From: Lotus japonicus
Lineage: Eukaryota > Streptophyta > Magnoliopsida > Fabales > Fabaceae
Direction of reading: 5' to 3'
NCBI RefSeq assembly: GCF_012489685.1
Contig: NC_080043.1
Span: 36,347,127-36,411,126, forward strand
Length of the DNA: 64,000 nt
Shown here: positions 33,012-45,546 of the stretch, piece by piece
Layout of the letters: each line of letters begins with the position of its first letter
Position numbering within the stretch: position 1 is the stretch's first letter
Made by a program: the position numbers and the translations under genes
Notes under the pieces: model-generated
Databases searched by the model: none
Told to the model about the DNA's origin: nothing
Seen by the model: only the letters and a program-made list of their open reading frames with translations

Positions 33012-33024
33012 TAGCATCAGAGCC
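33012..33024 (+). promoter_or_regulatory. Primer-binding site of the second Sirevirus
   Basis: TAGCATCAGAGCC follows the LTR and matches the initiator-Met tRNA primer core with one change. Confidence 0.75.
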
Positions 33025-33058
33025 GTTGGGTGAGATCTAGGGAGATAATTCTGGTAGA

Positions 33059-34789
33059 ATGGATACTAGCAAGGAAGGAGGATTAGTTCATAGGCCACCA
33101 ATCATGGATGGTACTAACTATGACTATTGGAAAGCACGTATGGTAGCATTTTTGAGATCCATTGACAGCAAAACATGGAAATCTATTGTCAAGGGGTGGA
33201 AACATCCTGTGAAAAATGACAAAGAGGGAACTTCAACCACTGAATTGAGGCCTGAAGAAGAATGGACCAAAGAGGAAGATGATGAAGCTTTGGCAAACTC
33301 AAAAGCACTGAATGCCATCTTCAACGGAGTGGACAAGAACATGTTCTGGTTAATCAATACCTGCACTGTGGCTAAGGATGCTTGGGAAATCCTCAGAGTA
33401 GCTCATGAAGGTACTACAAGAGTAAGAGTGTCAAGACTGCTACTACTCACCACTCAGTTTGAGAATCTGAAGATGAAGAATGATGAAACTGTGTCAGAAT
33501 TTCACATGAGGGTGCGCGACATGGAAAATGCATCATTTGCTCTTGGAGAACAAATGTCTGAGGAAAAGCTTGTCAGAAAAATTCTCAGATCTTTACCCAA
33601 GAAATTTGATATGAAGGTGACAACTATTGAGGAAGCTCAGGACATTGGCAGCATAAAAGTAGACGAATTAATTGGTTCATTACAAACCTTCGAGATGTCT
33701 GTGAATGAAAGGTCAGACAAGAAGAGCAAAAGTATAGCTTTTGTATCAAATACTGAAGATGATGATACAAGTGAGAAAGAGTCTGATGAAAATCTGTCTG
33801 AAGTAATAGCTATGCTTAGGAGAAAATTCAACAAAATGATGAGGAGGTTTGAAAGAAGACCTAGACCAAATGTGCTAGACAAGCGGTCTGACATCGGAAA
33901 ACACTCTGGCTTTGCTCGCAGAAACAAGGAAGAAGACAAGTCCAACAAAAGCAAAGGTGTCCAGTGTCATGAATGTGAAGGATATGAGCATATCAAGGCA
34001 GAATGTGCTACTTATTTGAAGAAACTGGGAAAAGGAATGGTGGCAACCTGGTCTGACGATGATACAAAAGAGGAAGAAGAACCTCAAGTCATGGGTCTTA
34101 CTGTGAAGTGCAACTCTGGATCAGATTCAAGTGATGGTGAAATATCTGAAGAGGAACTTGCAGAAACCTACAAACTTCTGTTCAACAACTGGAAAAATGC
34201 CTGTGAAAAGGGAATGAAGCTGGAAGGAGTTGTCAAGAATCTGGAAGTTGAGAAACAGAATTTGCTGATATTGAATAACAGACTTCAAGAAGAAGTCACT
34301 ATGCTGAAGTCAAAGATTGAAGGTATGGTAAAATCTGTTCGTATGTTGAATAAAGGAACTGATGTGTTTGACTTAATTTTAGAAACAGGAAAGGTTGCAA
34401 GGGACATGACAGGACTGGGATATACTGAAGACCTCACGGCGGAACAAAATAAAAAGAACAGCAACAAGTCCATTCTTGCAGAGAAGAAGACTGAGTTCAA
34501 GATGTTAAGCCGAATGTCCCAACATGCTGCTCAACAAGGGTACCGAGAGATTCCTTATTCTTATCCTCCAACTCAGACAATGAGGAACACAACCTGGAAA
34601 TGTCACCATTGTGGTAAGCATGGACATATAAGACCCTACTATTACAGGCTGTATGGAACACTTCAACACTGGAGAACTACTCAGATGCATACCTCTGCTA
34701 ATCCAAAGAGAAGGGAGTGGAAACCTAAGAACATTGTAACAGCTCTTGTTGCGTACACTTCTCTGAGAGCATCTTCTAAGGACGATTGA
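33059..34789 (+). pseudogene. Second Sirevirus gag, long open frame
   Basis: The 576-codon frame starts MDTSKEGGLVHRPPIMDGTN, then YDYWKARM, the copia Gag domain. A first zinc knuckle (CHECEGYEHIKAEC, CX2CX4HX4C) lies at about residue 302. Then come an acidic region, a coiled coil (about 370-430) and a second knuckle-like site, CHHCGKHGHIRPYY, whose last cysteine is a tyrosine. Two CCHC-like sites fit the Sirevirus gag plan. A TGA at 34787-34789 closes it just before the protease triad, in the same frame. Confidence 0.88.
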
Positions 34790-36022
34790 TATTTTGATCG
34801 TGGATGTTCCAGACACATGACTGGTGTGAAGCTGTACCTAGATAATATTAAACCTCACTCTACTAGCTTTTTCACTTTTGGTGATGGCGCTAAAGGAAGA
34901 ATCAAGGGATCTGGAAAGATTGTTAGTGGTGGCTCTCCAAATCTGAGTAATGTGCTGTTAGTAGAAGGCTTAACGGCTAACTTAATTAGCATAAGTCAAC
35001 TATGTGACTTGGATCTGAATGTCTCATTTAACAAAGTTGGCAGCACTATTACTGATGAAAATGAGGAAGTCGTTATAACTGGAGTGAGATCCAAAGACAA
35101 CTGCTACATGTGGTCTCCACAGAACAAGGCTATGTCCTCAATGTGCCTAGTTTCAAAGGAAGATGAAGCAAAGCTGTGGCATAAAAAATTAGGGCATCTA
35201 AACCCCACAAGTATGAAGAAGGTCATATCCAAAGAAGCTATCAAAGGTATTCCCAGATTGAAGATAGAAGAAGACAAAGTGTGTAGAGAATGCCAAGTTG
35301 GAAAGCAGATCAAAACTTCTCACAAGAAACTGACTTAGATTGGCACAACAAGGTCCTTGGAATTGCTACACATGGATTTGATGGGACCAATGCACAAAGA
35401 AAGTTTTGGTGGAAAAAGGTTTGTATTTGTATGTGTTGATGGTTTTTCAAGATTCACCTGGGTGTGCTTTCTTGCAGAAAAGTCAGAGACTTTTGGAGTG
35501 TTCAGAGAACTAAGTCAACAACTCCAGAGAGAAAAGGGATATGAAATTGTGAAAATCAGAAGTGATCATGGGAAGGAATTTGAGAATGGAAAATTTTCAA
35601 AATACTGTGGAAATGAAGGAATCAAGCATGAGTTCTCTGCCCCTATCACTCCACAACAGAATGGTGTGGTTGAAAGAAAGAATAGAACACTACAAGAATC
35701 TGCTAGAGCAATGCTTCATGCTAAGAAAGTTCCTTATCACTTTTGGGCTGAGGCCATAAACACTGCTTGCTATATTCACAACAGAGTAACTATCCGCTCA
35801 GGAACTGGCTCCACTCTATATGAGCTGTGGAAAGGAAAGAAACCTACTGTCATGTACTTTCATGTTTTTGGAAGTAAGTGTTATATTTTAACTGATAGAG
35901 AACAGAGGAGGAAGCTTGATCCCAAGAGTGATGAAGGGTTATTTCTGGGTTACTCAGTAAATAGCAAGGCTTACAGGGTGTTTAATTCTCGCACAAGAAC
36001 TATGATGGAATCCATAATGTAG
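34790..36022 (+). pseudogene. Second Sirevirus protease and integrase
   Basis: Directly after the TGA the frame reads [12 protein letters not shown]. The normal protease triad is DSG, so the position after the catalytic Asp carries Arg, which should abolish activity. KLWHKKLGHLN (GAG-pre-integrase) and CRECQVGKQ follow, then a TAG at 35336-35338. The integrase frame 35357-36022 has LLHMDLMGP, IRSDHGKEF, PQQNGVVERKNR and FLGYSVNSKAYRVF, so the DDE residues are kept. A frame change follows near 36020. Confidence 0.88.
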
Positions 36023-36024
36023 TT

Positions 36025-37616
36025 GTGGATGACAGAGTAAGCAGCCTGAATGAAGTCAATACAGATGGAGATGAAAATGTGCCTCAGATAGTTGATGAGA
36101 GACCACATGACTGTGACATCCGGTCTGACACTGAACCTGAAGAAGAAAAAGAACATGAGTCATCTAAGGAGATTGTTCCCTCAATCAGGATTCAGAAGAT
36201 ACATCCCAAAGAAAACATAATTGGGAATCTGAATGAAGGAGTTATCACTAGATCTAGAGACACTATTGCAAATGCATGTTTTATATCTAAGATTGAGCCA
36301 AAGAACATCAAGGAAGCCCTGACTGATGAGTACTGGATCAATGCCATGCAGGAAGAATTGAATCAATTTAAGCGGAATGAAATATGGGACCTTGTCTCCA
36401 GACCAGAAGGTGTAAATGTGATTGGTACCAAGTGGATTTTCAGGAACAAGTCAGATGAAAATGGTACTGTGACAAGAAACAAGGCCAGATTAGTTGCTCA
36501 AGGGTATACTCAGATTGAAGGAATTGATTTTGATGAAACCTTTGCGCCTGTTGCTCCATTGGAATCTATCAGATTGTTGTTAGGACTAGCATGCATTCTG
36601 AAATGCAAGTTGTTCCAGATGGATGTGAAGAGTGCCTTCTTGAATGGATACCTGAATGAGGAAGTTTATGTAGAACAACCAAAGGGATCTGTGGATCCAA
36701 CCTTTCCAGAACATGTTTACAAGTTGAGAAAGACTTTGTATGGATTGAAGCAAGCACCAAGGGTGTGGTATGAGAGGTTAACAGAGTTCTTGATAAGTAA
36801 AGGGTACAACAAGGGAGGAATAGACAAGACTCTATTTGTAAAGAGTGATGGAGGAAAAGTCATGATAGCTCAGATATATGTAGATGACATCGTCTTTGGC
36901 GGTATGTCAGACCACATGGTCGAACATTTTGTCAAACACATGAAATCTGAGTTTGAGATGAGTCTAGTTGGTGAATTAAATTACTTCCTGGGATTGCAAG
37001 TAAAACAGATGGAAGACTCCATGTTCATCTCACAGAGCAAATATGCCAAAGAACTAGTTAAGAAGTTTGGCCTTGAAGGCTCAACTCATAAGATAACTCC
37101 TGCAGCCACTCATATCAAGCTAACTAAAGATGAAAGTGGAACTAATGTTGATCAAAGCTTATACAGAAGTATGATTGGTAGTCTTCTTTACGTCACTGTT
37201 AGCAGACCAGATCTTGCTTTCTCTGTTGGTGTGTGTGCTAGATATCAAGCTGCTCCTAAAGAGAGTCATCTGTGTCAAGTCAAGAGGATTATAAAGTACA
37301 TTAATGGAACTGCTGACTATGGAATTTTTTATGCTCACAACTCTAATTCAAATTTGATAGGCTACTGTGATGCAGATTGGGCAGGAAATGCAGATGACAG
37401 AAAAAGTACTTCAGGAGGATGCTTCTTTCTTGGTAATAATCTCATCTCTTGGTTCAGCAAAAAGCAGAATTGTGTCTCTATATCTACTGCTGAGGCTGAA
37501 TATATAGCTGCTGGAAGTGGCTATACTCAATTATTATGGATGAAGCAGATGGTGAAGGAATATAATGTCGAACAAGATGTCATGACATTATACTATGACA
37601 ACCTGAGTGCCATCAA
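36025..37616 (+). pseudogene. Second Sirevirus reverse transcriptase and RNase H, split
   Basis: ITRSRDTIANACF precedes the reverse transcriptase: [40 protein letters not shown] and IYVDDIVFGG (the catalytic YVDD is intact). RNase H begins with GYCDADWAGN and STAEAEYIA, then stops at SAIN, where a 4.07-kb solo LTR is inserted (37617). The domain ends at 41685-41900. Confidence 0.9.
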
Positions 37617-38579
37617 TGTAACATCCCGATTTTCGGGTGTCACTTAGTAACTCAAAAATAAAACAAAGCGGAAAAGCAGGTATTTTTTTTTTCGTTTTCT
37701 TTATAAATAAAAATACTTGTCGAAATAAAGACTCAACCCATTCGCGATTAACAGCGACTAATATACAATAAAAGCACAGCCCTCGCTGCAACCAAAATCA
37801 TCGTCACGAGTGTCCTCAAGTGACGGAAAGTAACATCAAGTAACTGAAAGTAGCGCCCGCAGGCAAATAAGTGCAACTCATAGACAGAGTCATAAGTTTT
37901 ATAAATACAATCCTCCAAGAAAGTAAATTAGCCCAGAACGGCTTCCAAAAGATCTCTTACGTCCGACAAACTCCCTGTGATCCTCATGGAAGAGAACCAC
38001 ACAAAAAGCTAATAGTCGGGGACCTACCCTGCCCCAAAAAGAGAAATGACAATCAGAGCTATGACACTAACACCCAACCTTAGTAAGCTCTAAACACCCA
38101 TACCCTATACTTCCATCCTCGACCCTCATCTGGTCATGCATTCAGTCCGGGTCCTCGTCGAAACTTCAGTAATGGTCATTATGCTCCTGGTCCTCCCCGA
38201 GTGACGAATCATCACGAACCAGCTGTCGAACGTTTGGCAGCAGGCCGACCGCCCAAACACAGACATACAAACAAAGCCAAGGCGCTAGGGTCAACTTACA
38301 GAATACAATAGATATACAACCAACATTTGAAGAATAAGGGGGTATATATATATGTTGTATATATATGTATCAAACCCCTAATAATAATCTGATCATCAAC
38401 ATCTAAACACATATAATTAAAGGGCATGACATGTCATGCAACGTCAATCATAATAAGATGCATGGTGTGCCAATGCAGAATATGCTGACACAAATCCGAA
38501 TAACGTCACTCTAGTTGGCGATGGGACAAACCAACGGTATTGCCACTTAAAGGTTGGGCACCTCGAGACGGTCGTAACA

Positions 38580-39115
38580 CTGGCCTCGTGTTTAACCATT
38601 TATGCTCGGGTGTCGCTTATCACCTTTGGCTATAGTCAAGACGGTGCAAACTCTACATGGTTTGACCATTTCTGCTTGCTATGCCGAACATCAACAGAGA
38701 CGATACAACTCTACACGGATGATCGTCACTTCCTGTTGTGCCAGGTATAGTCAGGACCGATTCAACTCTACACGACTGATCGTTGCTTCCTGCTATACCG
38801 AAGTACTCCGCTTGGCACTTCATCGCGTGTATGCATGAGTGCAATATGATTAGAAAAACAACGATTCGTCCTCACAGGTAAAAATTGGTTCATTGACCAA
38901 AGGCTTCTACAATGAAAAACCTAGGCTATAGTCAAGTTGGTTGTGACCCTGCGGGTTTAACCATCCTGCTTGCTATGCCAGACATCAACAGGAACGATAC
39001 AACTCTACGCAGCTGACCGTCACTTCCTGTTGTGCCAGGTATAGTCAGGGACGATGCAACTCTACACGGTTGACCGTAAAATCCTGCTACACCAAGAGTA
39101 CTCTACTAAGTACCT
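38580..39115. repeat. Two-level tandem repeat in the 4-kb solo LTR
   Basis: A unit with tatagtcagg, acgatacaactctacacgg, tgaccgtcacttcctg and tgtgcc repeats every 60-65 bp, in two groups (38625-38817 and 38922-39115). The groups begin with ggctatagtcaag and end with gagta/agtactc, and are spaced by about 297 bp. No coding sense is apparent. Confidence 0.75.
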
Positions 39116-40963
39116 CACTAACGCCCAGACCCTTGGCGAAGCCCGTCTACAAATTCTTTTCCATAATATGAGTTCCCTTAAAAATAGTTCTCTCATTAGG
39201 TAAAAGGTTTCATCGTAAGTTAGTGCATTATGTTGTTAATTCCAAAATCCAATTCTCATTTTCCAAAACCTTTCAAAATAACGTTCCTAAAACTAGGATC
39301 ACAGACCCATTCCCGTTTTCCAAACTCAAGTTCATTCCTAAGTCTTTTCCATCAAATCGTCGTCATTAATTAAAAGCGTTATATTCTTAATAAATATATT
39401 ATGAATTTATCTATATAAAACAGATTATGATTATTTTTGGTCCAAAACTCTATAAGTTCAAAGTTCCCATCAAACCCAAATAACTCCTCGAGAAAACACT
39501 AGATTCCCTAAAACAATAAAGGTTCGAACCTTGGTTCAACCTAACAAACATTCCCAAAACAAACCCGTCATTGTCATGACAAGGGTAAGTGTATTCCACA
39601 CTCCGAGAGTGGCATCAAATGCACGAATATAGACAGCACAATTTAATCATAAACGCAAATACATCAAGCTCTATCGAGCGATGAATCAATATTGCAGTGC
39701 TGTAAACATAACCTTGTCCTATCCACTAGAAAGCGATAAGACAGAAACCAGTAAATGGCCGAAGCCTCTCAGAAAACAGAGACACACGTCTCATATAAGT
39801 TCACTCGGCCGAAGCCTCCAGAAATCATTTTCTCAGTTCCAAACAATAATCAAAATCAAAGCAATATTCAATATCAACACAATAACCAAGTCGAATTGAT
39901 CGACGCCTAGTAACATTAGCTAGCAAGTAAGTTGCCCTAACCTCGAGTTGTTCAAGTCTCGCGGTGCAGGTCTCGCTCAGAAGCTTGTTCAGTCAACCCC
40001 AAAGTTTCCACAATTGAACCTTTGAGCAAACAAAGCAATAATGAATCAAAACAAGTCGATACAGTCGAAACAATCCTAACTAATGTTCGACAACGCTCAC
40101 GAAGCTTCTGTGTACAACATTCTAACGCGAATGGAAGATTTTCCCTGAATGGGTGAGTTTTGACTCGTAAAACCAAACAGAAATTCTAATATTTACCTTT
40201 GCTCACTAAAATGCGCATAACTCGAGCTACATAACTCGGAATGACACGAAACCAAAGCCAAAATTTCGGCGACTCGAAGGGCTACAGTAAGCATAAGGCC
40301 AACCTTGCCCAGATTTGAGTTTCCTCACTTTCCTAACACAAATAGGTCTCGGCCACTCTCCAATTTAGCGTTTCAGCGCTTTTTCTTCGATCTAATTTAA
40401 TTCCTAGGTAGTTTTAGGGTAAAAATAGGGCAAGGAAACTGTCGGAAAAATTTTAGAACGAGCGGGTCGATATACGACTAGTCACTTTGGTCCAAAATTA
40501 AAGCTCAAAAACTCAAAGTTGAAACTTTGAAAAACAAAATTGATGGGGTCGTTCACAACGACATTTATAGCAACTAATCCTAAGGGCGTAATCAAAAACT
40601 TTCAATATGTGAGTAAATGGGTTTTTATACCATTTTTCAGATCTACGGCGACTCGATCGAAATCGGCGCGCATCGGCGAGAGATTTAGCTTGTTGGGTAG
40701 TAGTAGAAGGTAGTTCAAAAGAAAAATCGGGAAAATCGGACAATTTTGGAAAAAGCTCGAAACTAGGAGCTCAGAAAGAGATAAAGAAACGCGATAAAAA
40801 GAATGATCAGAGGTAAGAAGTGAGTAGAATACCTCTGTGCTGTGAAGTAGAGACAAACAGCTCGAAGATCCGTCAAGAAACGAAGAAAATCTCTCCTCTC
40901 CTCTCCTTCCTCTCACTCTTGGCCACACAAGGAGAAATGGTGAGTTTTTTTGTTTTTTTTTTT

Positions 40964-40973
40964 CTATTTATAG
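40964..40973 (-). promoter_or_regulatory. TATA box of the 4-kb solo LTR
   Basis: CTATAAATAG on the minus strand is followed by an A-rich run, then tccttgtgtggcc and a CT/AG-rich leader. It supports minus orientation. Confidence 0.55.
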
Positions 40974-41684
40974 GAGAGAGAAATCGCGGGAAAATGAATA
41001 TTTCGCGATTCCGATTTTTGCAGTACGTTCATCTGTGAATTCTAAGCGAGATTCTGGCGACAGAATTCCAGAACTCAAAACAAGTCTCTTGAATTTGAAG
41101 AAAACGATCCAAAAGCGGTGTGAGTTAAAATACTCCGAAAAACTACTTTTGCTGTGAAAGTCGGATGACAAAACTTCCTTCTGAAGAAAGGTTGGAAACG
41201 TCGAAAGAAATCTGGCAACGCGGATGGAAACTTCGTTAGAAGCTCCGAATAGAAAAAGTCTTCATTCAGTGTTGGAATTTAAAGTCTTGAGAGAATAGAA
41301 TTTAGCGTCGTCGGACTTCCGAGAAGTGAAACCTATCGTGCGTACAGTCCAGAGTTCCGAAATGAAACGCTGGTCGAGGGAAAAATAAAGAGAACTTCTT
41401 ATTTTTCCAAGGATTTTGAATTTCGATTAAACAGCGCTTTAAGAGCGGAAATAGCCTTTTTCGGACACTCTCAACCTTAGTCGGTGTGGAAATGGCTCGT
41501 GCTAACTCTTATACTGACCACAGTACTATCTTCAAGCAATTTCCTGAACGTTATTCTTCATCAAGTCGTCCAAAACAACATTATCCTTTACAAGGTCATT
41601 TTGCGGTTAAACCGGTTCTACTCTTAGGTTGGAAAAATAATTAAAATAATTATTTAAATCCAAGTCTGAAATTTGGGTCTTACA

Positions 41685-41900
41685 ATCAACATTTCAAAAA
41701 ATCCAATCCAACATAGCAGGACAAAGCACATTGACATTCGTCACCACTTTATTAGAGATTTGGTTGAAGAAAAGATTATCACTCTTGAGCATGTGGAAAC
41801 AAATATGCAGTTAGCAGATATTTTCACAAAAGCGTTGGATGCGGCTAAGTTTGAGGAGTTGAGAGGAAAATTGGGGATTTGTGTAATAACTGACTTATAG
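41685..41900 (+). pseudogene. Second Sirevirus RNase H, C-terminal end
   Basis: NISKNPIQHSRTKHIDIRHH, HVETNMQLADIFTKAL and the stop at 41898-41900 complete the copia RNase H cut at 37616. The sequence ATCAA at its start is the duplicated target of the inserted solo LTR. Confidence 0.88.
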
Positions 41901-42084
41901 CAGTTATTGACACTTGTCAAGGGCAACGACTATAATTTCCTCTATTTAACCGCCCTTGATGAAGTTGAGGAAGACACAGAACTGATTTGTCTTGGTTTCA
42001 CAAACTTGAATTATTCTCTCTCTCTCTCTGTGGTCTTTGCGTTCTAACGGTTATTTTTGTAATTGTGTCAAGTTACTGTTGATC

Positions 42085-44065
42085 ATGACTCAAGATTCAA
42101 GAAAGAAGATCGCTGCATGTCCCAAACCTATCAAGAACTCTCATAGGGTTAAGTTTCTTGGTTTGAAGACTACATCTTCTACTCCATCTAGGGTTACTCG
42201 TTCCTCTCTGAAGATTGTCTCTCCAGACTCGTCTGGCCCAGCCAAGAGGACAAGGAGTATGAGGATCAAGTTTGTTGTCAAGCGAGGCACAGGGAAAGCA
42301 TCGAGTGTTCAGAACATCTCAAAAGATTCCATTCCTGATCCACCGGTTGATGATAATCAAGAAAGCGATGCCATCGATGCTGAAGCAAATCAAGTCATCC
42401 ACAATGTCTTGGAGACTCTTGCTGATGTTGCCACTGCACAGAATGCATGCCAAATGTTGGATCACAGGTTGATGGTGATTCTGAACCAAACTCTGAAGCA
42501 AACCCTAGTGAACAAGATGCTGAGAAGGAAGATGATACTGATGTTGCTAGTCAGGAATCTTCAAGTGAGAAGACCCCCTCTGTTGAAATATCCCATGAGA
42601 AAACTCCTGAACCCTTGTCACGGAAGGGTAAGGAACAAGTGTTAATTGTCTCTGAAGAAGAGGACTCAGATGATGAAGAAGTGCCCAAGAAGGCCACTGC
42701 TGGAAAGAAGGCTGCAGTGTCTACAAGCAAGAGTGTTGCAGATAAGAAAGGAAAGAAGAACAAGGGCTCCAGTACTCAGACTCCCAAAACTCCAAAAAAT
42801 CTCAGGTCTCAGTTCCTGAGAAGAAGACAAAGAAAGAGAAGAAGGAAGAAAAGACTGTTGCTTCCACTGGAAGAAAGAGGAAACATGTTGCTGCAACAGA
42901 TTCTGAACCAGAAGTCGAGCCAGATGTCCCTGACATCTCCACTTCGGCCAAGAAGATGATCAAGGGGAAGAGAATTCCTTTGAATGTTCCAGAGGCACCT
43001 ATTGATAATGTATCCTTTCACTTTTCCAGCTCTGCACAGAGTTGGAAGTTTGTTGTTTAGAGAAGGTTAGCCACAGAAAGGGAACTCCATGAAGATGTGT
43101 TGGAACTCAAGGAAATCATGGATCAGTTGGTTGATGCAGGCTTGATGAAGAATGTTAAAGACATTGGAAGATGTTTTACTCATCTGGTTAGGGAGTTCAT
43201 TGTGAACATCCCTACTGATTGTGATGATGAGAGCAGTTCTGAGTATAGAAATGTGTATGTCAGAGGAAAGTGTGTAAATTTATCTCCTGAAGTTGTGAAC
43301 GAGTTTCTGGGAAGATGTCCAGTGGCTGGAACTGATGAAGAACCTGAATTGGATAGGGTTGCTAAAACCCCGACTGGGAAGATGGTCAAGAAGTGGCCAA
43401 AGAAAGGATTGCTTCCCTCTGGAAAGTTAACTACCAAGTATGCTGTTCTTTTCAAGATTGGCTGTGCAAATTGGATGGCAACCAATCATCTATCTGGTGT
43501 AACTTCTCACCTTGCAAGAATGCTCTATCTGATTGGTACTGGTGGTGAGTTTGATTTTGGCAAGCTAGTTTTTTATCAGACTCTGAAGCATGCAGGCTCT
43601 TATGTTGTGAGACTGTCTATCCTATTTCCATGCCTATTGTTTGAACTAATTGTCAAACAACATCCTCATGTTGTAAGGGTTGATGAACCACAAGGTAAGC
43701 GACCTATGCCTCTCAAGTTTGATTATCGCTTGTTTGCTGGAACACATGTTCCAGACATTGTGCTTTCTGCAGCAAAAGGCTCTGCCAGTACCAGTGGTAC
43801 TTAGGCAGTTGGTGCAACCAAAGATGATATTTTGGCTGAATTAAGGGTTGTCTCCAAATCCTTGGATGCCACTATTCAGGCTTGCAAAATTAGAAAGCAG
43901 AATGTGGACAAGCTCATCAAGGCTCTGACACAGATTCCTGCTCCTGCTGCTGAGGAAGGTACCAGTGAAGAATTTGCTGAGGATGTTGAGGGTGATCCTG
44001 ATGCTGTTGAGGAAGAAGAGGCTCAGTATGAAACTGCTAGCGAGGAAGTGCTCCACCAGTTCTGA
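42085..44065 (+). pseudogene. Second Sirevirus envelope-like frame, broken
   Basis: It starts MTQDSRKKIAACPKPIKN with a basic, Ser-rich head, then an acidic stretch (NSEANPSEQDAEKEDDTD) and a Lys-rich stretch. The folded part (43097-43804) has IMDQLVDAGLMKNV, FTHLVREFIVNIP, KYAVLFKIGCANWMATNHL and FYQTLKHAG, the same domain type as in the first Sirevirus. Frame changes lie near 42450 and 42810, and TAG stops at 43058-43060 and 43802-43804. The end (LHQF) meets the inserted solo LTR at 44063. No membrane helix is evident. Function unknown. Confidence 0.75.
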
Positions 44066-45039
44066 AATTCTGGTTCTCGCACAGGACATATGTCGAACCA
44101 AATGTCTAGGACATCTGGCACAACGTACATCAGATAACAGCAGATAATAGCAGAAGTGAAGCACAATATTAAACCAGCAAAAACAATAAAGAATACAGAG
44201 GATTGGTAACCCAGTTCGGTGCAACATCACCTACATCTGGAGGGCTTCAGCCCAAGAGAAAGATAACCCACTATTATAGAGAATCAAGTACAAAAAGGTC
44301 TTAATAGAACTACCCCAGTTCCCAGCCTTTCTACCTATTCCTACCCGTGGTATATTACTTAGGTCTCCCCCTAAGTATGAGAACCCCCTCTCACTTTCTC
44401 TCACAATCACTGCCACAATGATTGAAACTTACACAAGCGTAAAGACAGATCTCATGATCAAACAACAATTGAAGAGATTACAACTCAAATAAAACAAACC
44501 AACTCTAAGCCATATGATTTATCAATGGAGGCAGTAGAGTGGTGTACAAAATCAAAGAACAAGGACTCACAAACACAAACCCTAAAACACCATCCTTGGG
44601 TGCCAAACGCACCCTTAGCAACTAGGGTTAAGTCTCCTTAAATAGCCGTTCTTCTGCAGGCCTTGATCTTCAATGGGCTTGCACGAAATAGAGTCCATTA
44701 AACATATCTGGAACAAATCTTTTTAAACTAGTAACAAATCTTATCAAATAAGATTTGAACAAAAGATAACAACTTTCACAATTTAAACCAAATCAAATCC
44801 TCTTTAGCAGATTTGATTCCACTATAATATATTCCAGATAGCACACAGAAGCTTCTTCAACAACCCTAGCTTGAATACCACGTAATCAAAGCACAGCTTC
44901 ACAGAAAACTCAGGCAACTCATATCAGATCCGCAGGGACACATGTCATAGTCAAGATGTTACAACATCGTGTCCGACATGTTGGCACAGACAAGTATACC
45001 TTAGCTAAAATGCAGACAACCATGAAAAAAGGAACAACA
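44063..45039 (-). mobile_element. Solo LTR of a related Sirevirus, inverted
   Basis: This 977-bp insert begins TGAAATTCTGG and ends AAAGGAACAACA, the reverse complement of the ends of the host element's own LTR. It is flanked by AGTTC on both sides (44058-44062 and 45040-45044). The same internal landmarks (stem-loop at 44404-44424, cctaagtatgaga, ccctccagatgtaggtg on the minus strand) are present, but overall it is clearly diverged, so it is a sister family. It lies at the stop codon of the envelope-like frame. Confidence 0.9.
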
Positions 45040-45044
45040 AGTTC

Positions 45045-45546
45045 TAGCCCTTGTAGCACCTCTCTTTAGTTATTTTTTTTCTTTTGGATGTATTTGCAAC
45101 AGCCTTGTGTGGCTCTATATCTACTACATTTGCTCCTGGTCTGTAATAAGTCTGACTGTGAATTTGTGCTCTTGGATTCTCTACTGGATGTTCTATAATA
45201 GTATGCTATTCTTCATGAGCCTTTGCCAAATTATGCTAATAAGGGGGAGTAATGGGTATGATGATAGGATATGTTGATATGCAGTAAGTGTAGAAGCAGT
45301 TCTTGATACTGATATGGTGCTGACATGATGGTGATGTGTTTTTCTGTTGTGTTGTACTCTGTTAGTAGTCTTTGTTACTGCATTCGGGTGTTCATAATTG
45401 CTGCTGATAGCTATGTTGTTGAAAGGTGCTTTAAGCTACCTTGGTCTAGTTTGATTTACTCCTCTCTGGTATTTCAAGATGTTAAATGGGTTCTGAAGAT
45501 GATTTATGGTAGTGTAGTGTATTGCTAAAATTTGAAAAGGGGAGAT
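45045..45546 (+). other. 3' non-coding region of the second Sirevirus
   Basis: No gene is seen. AAGGGGGAGTAA (45241) and GAAAAGGGGAGA (45534-45545) are polypurine runs; the second abuts the 3' LTR and is the expected plus-strand primer. Confidence 0.65.

Larger units (their letters stand above)
37617..41684 (-). mobile_element. 4.07-kb solo LTR inside RNase H
   Basis: The insert reads TGTAACATCCCG at its left end and GGGTCTTACA at its right end, with ATCAA duplicated at 37612-37616 and 41685-41689. A CTATAAATAG box on the minus strand (40973-40964) and the CT-rich sequence after it indicate minus orientation, i.e. start TGTAAGACCC and end GGGATGTTACA. There are no gag or pol motifs and no second LTR, so it is a solo LTR, or less likely a non-coding element. 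The length and ends recall long gypsy LTRs (Tekay or Tat/Ogre type). The family is not certain. Confidence 0.82.
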
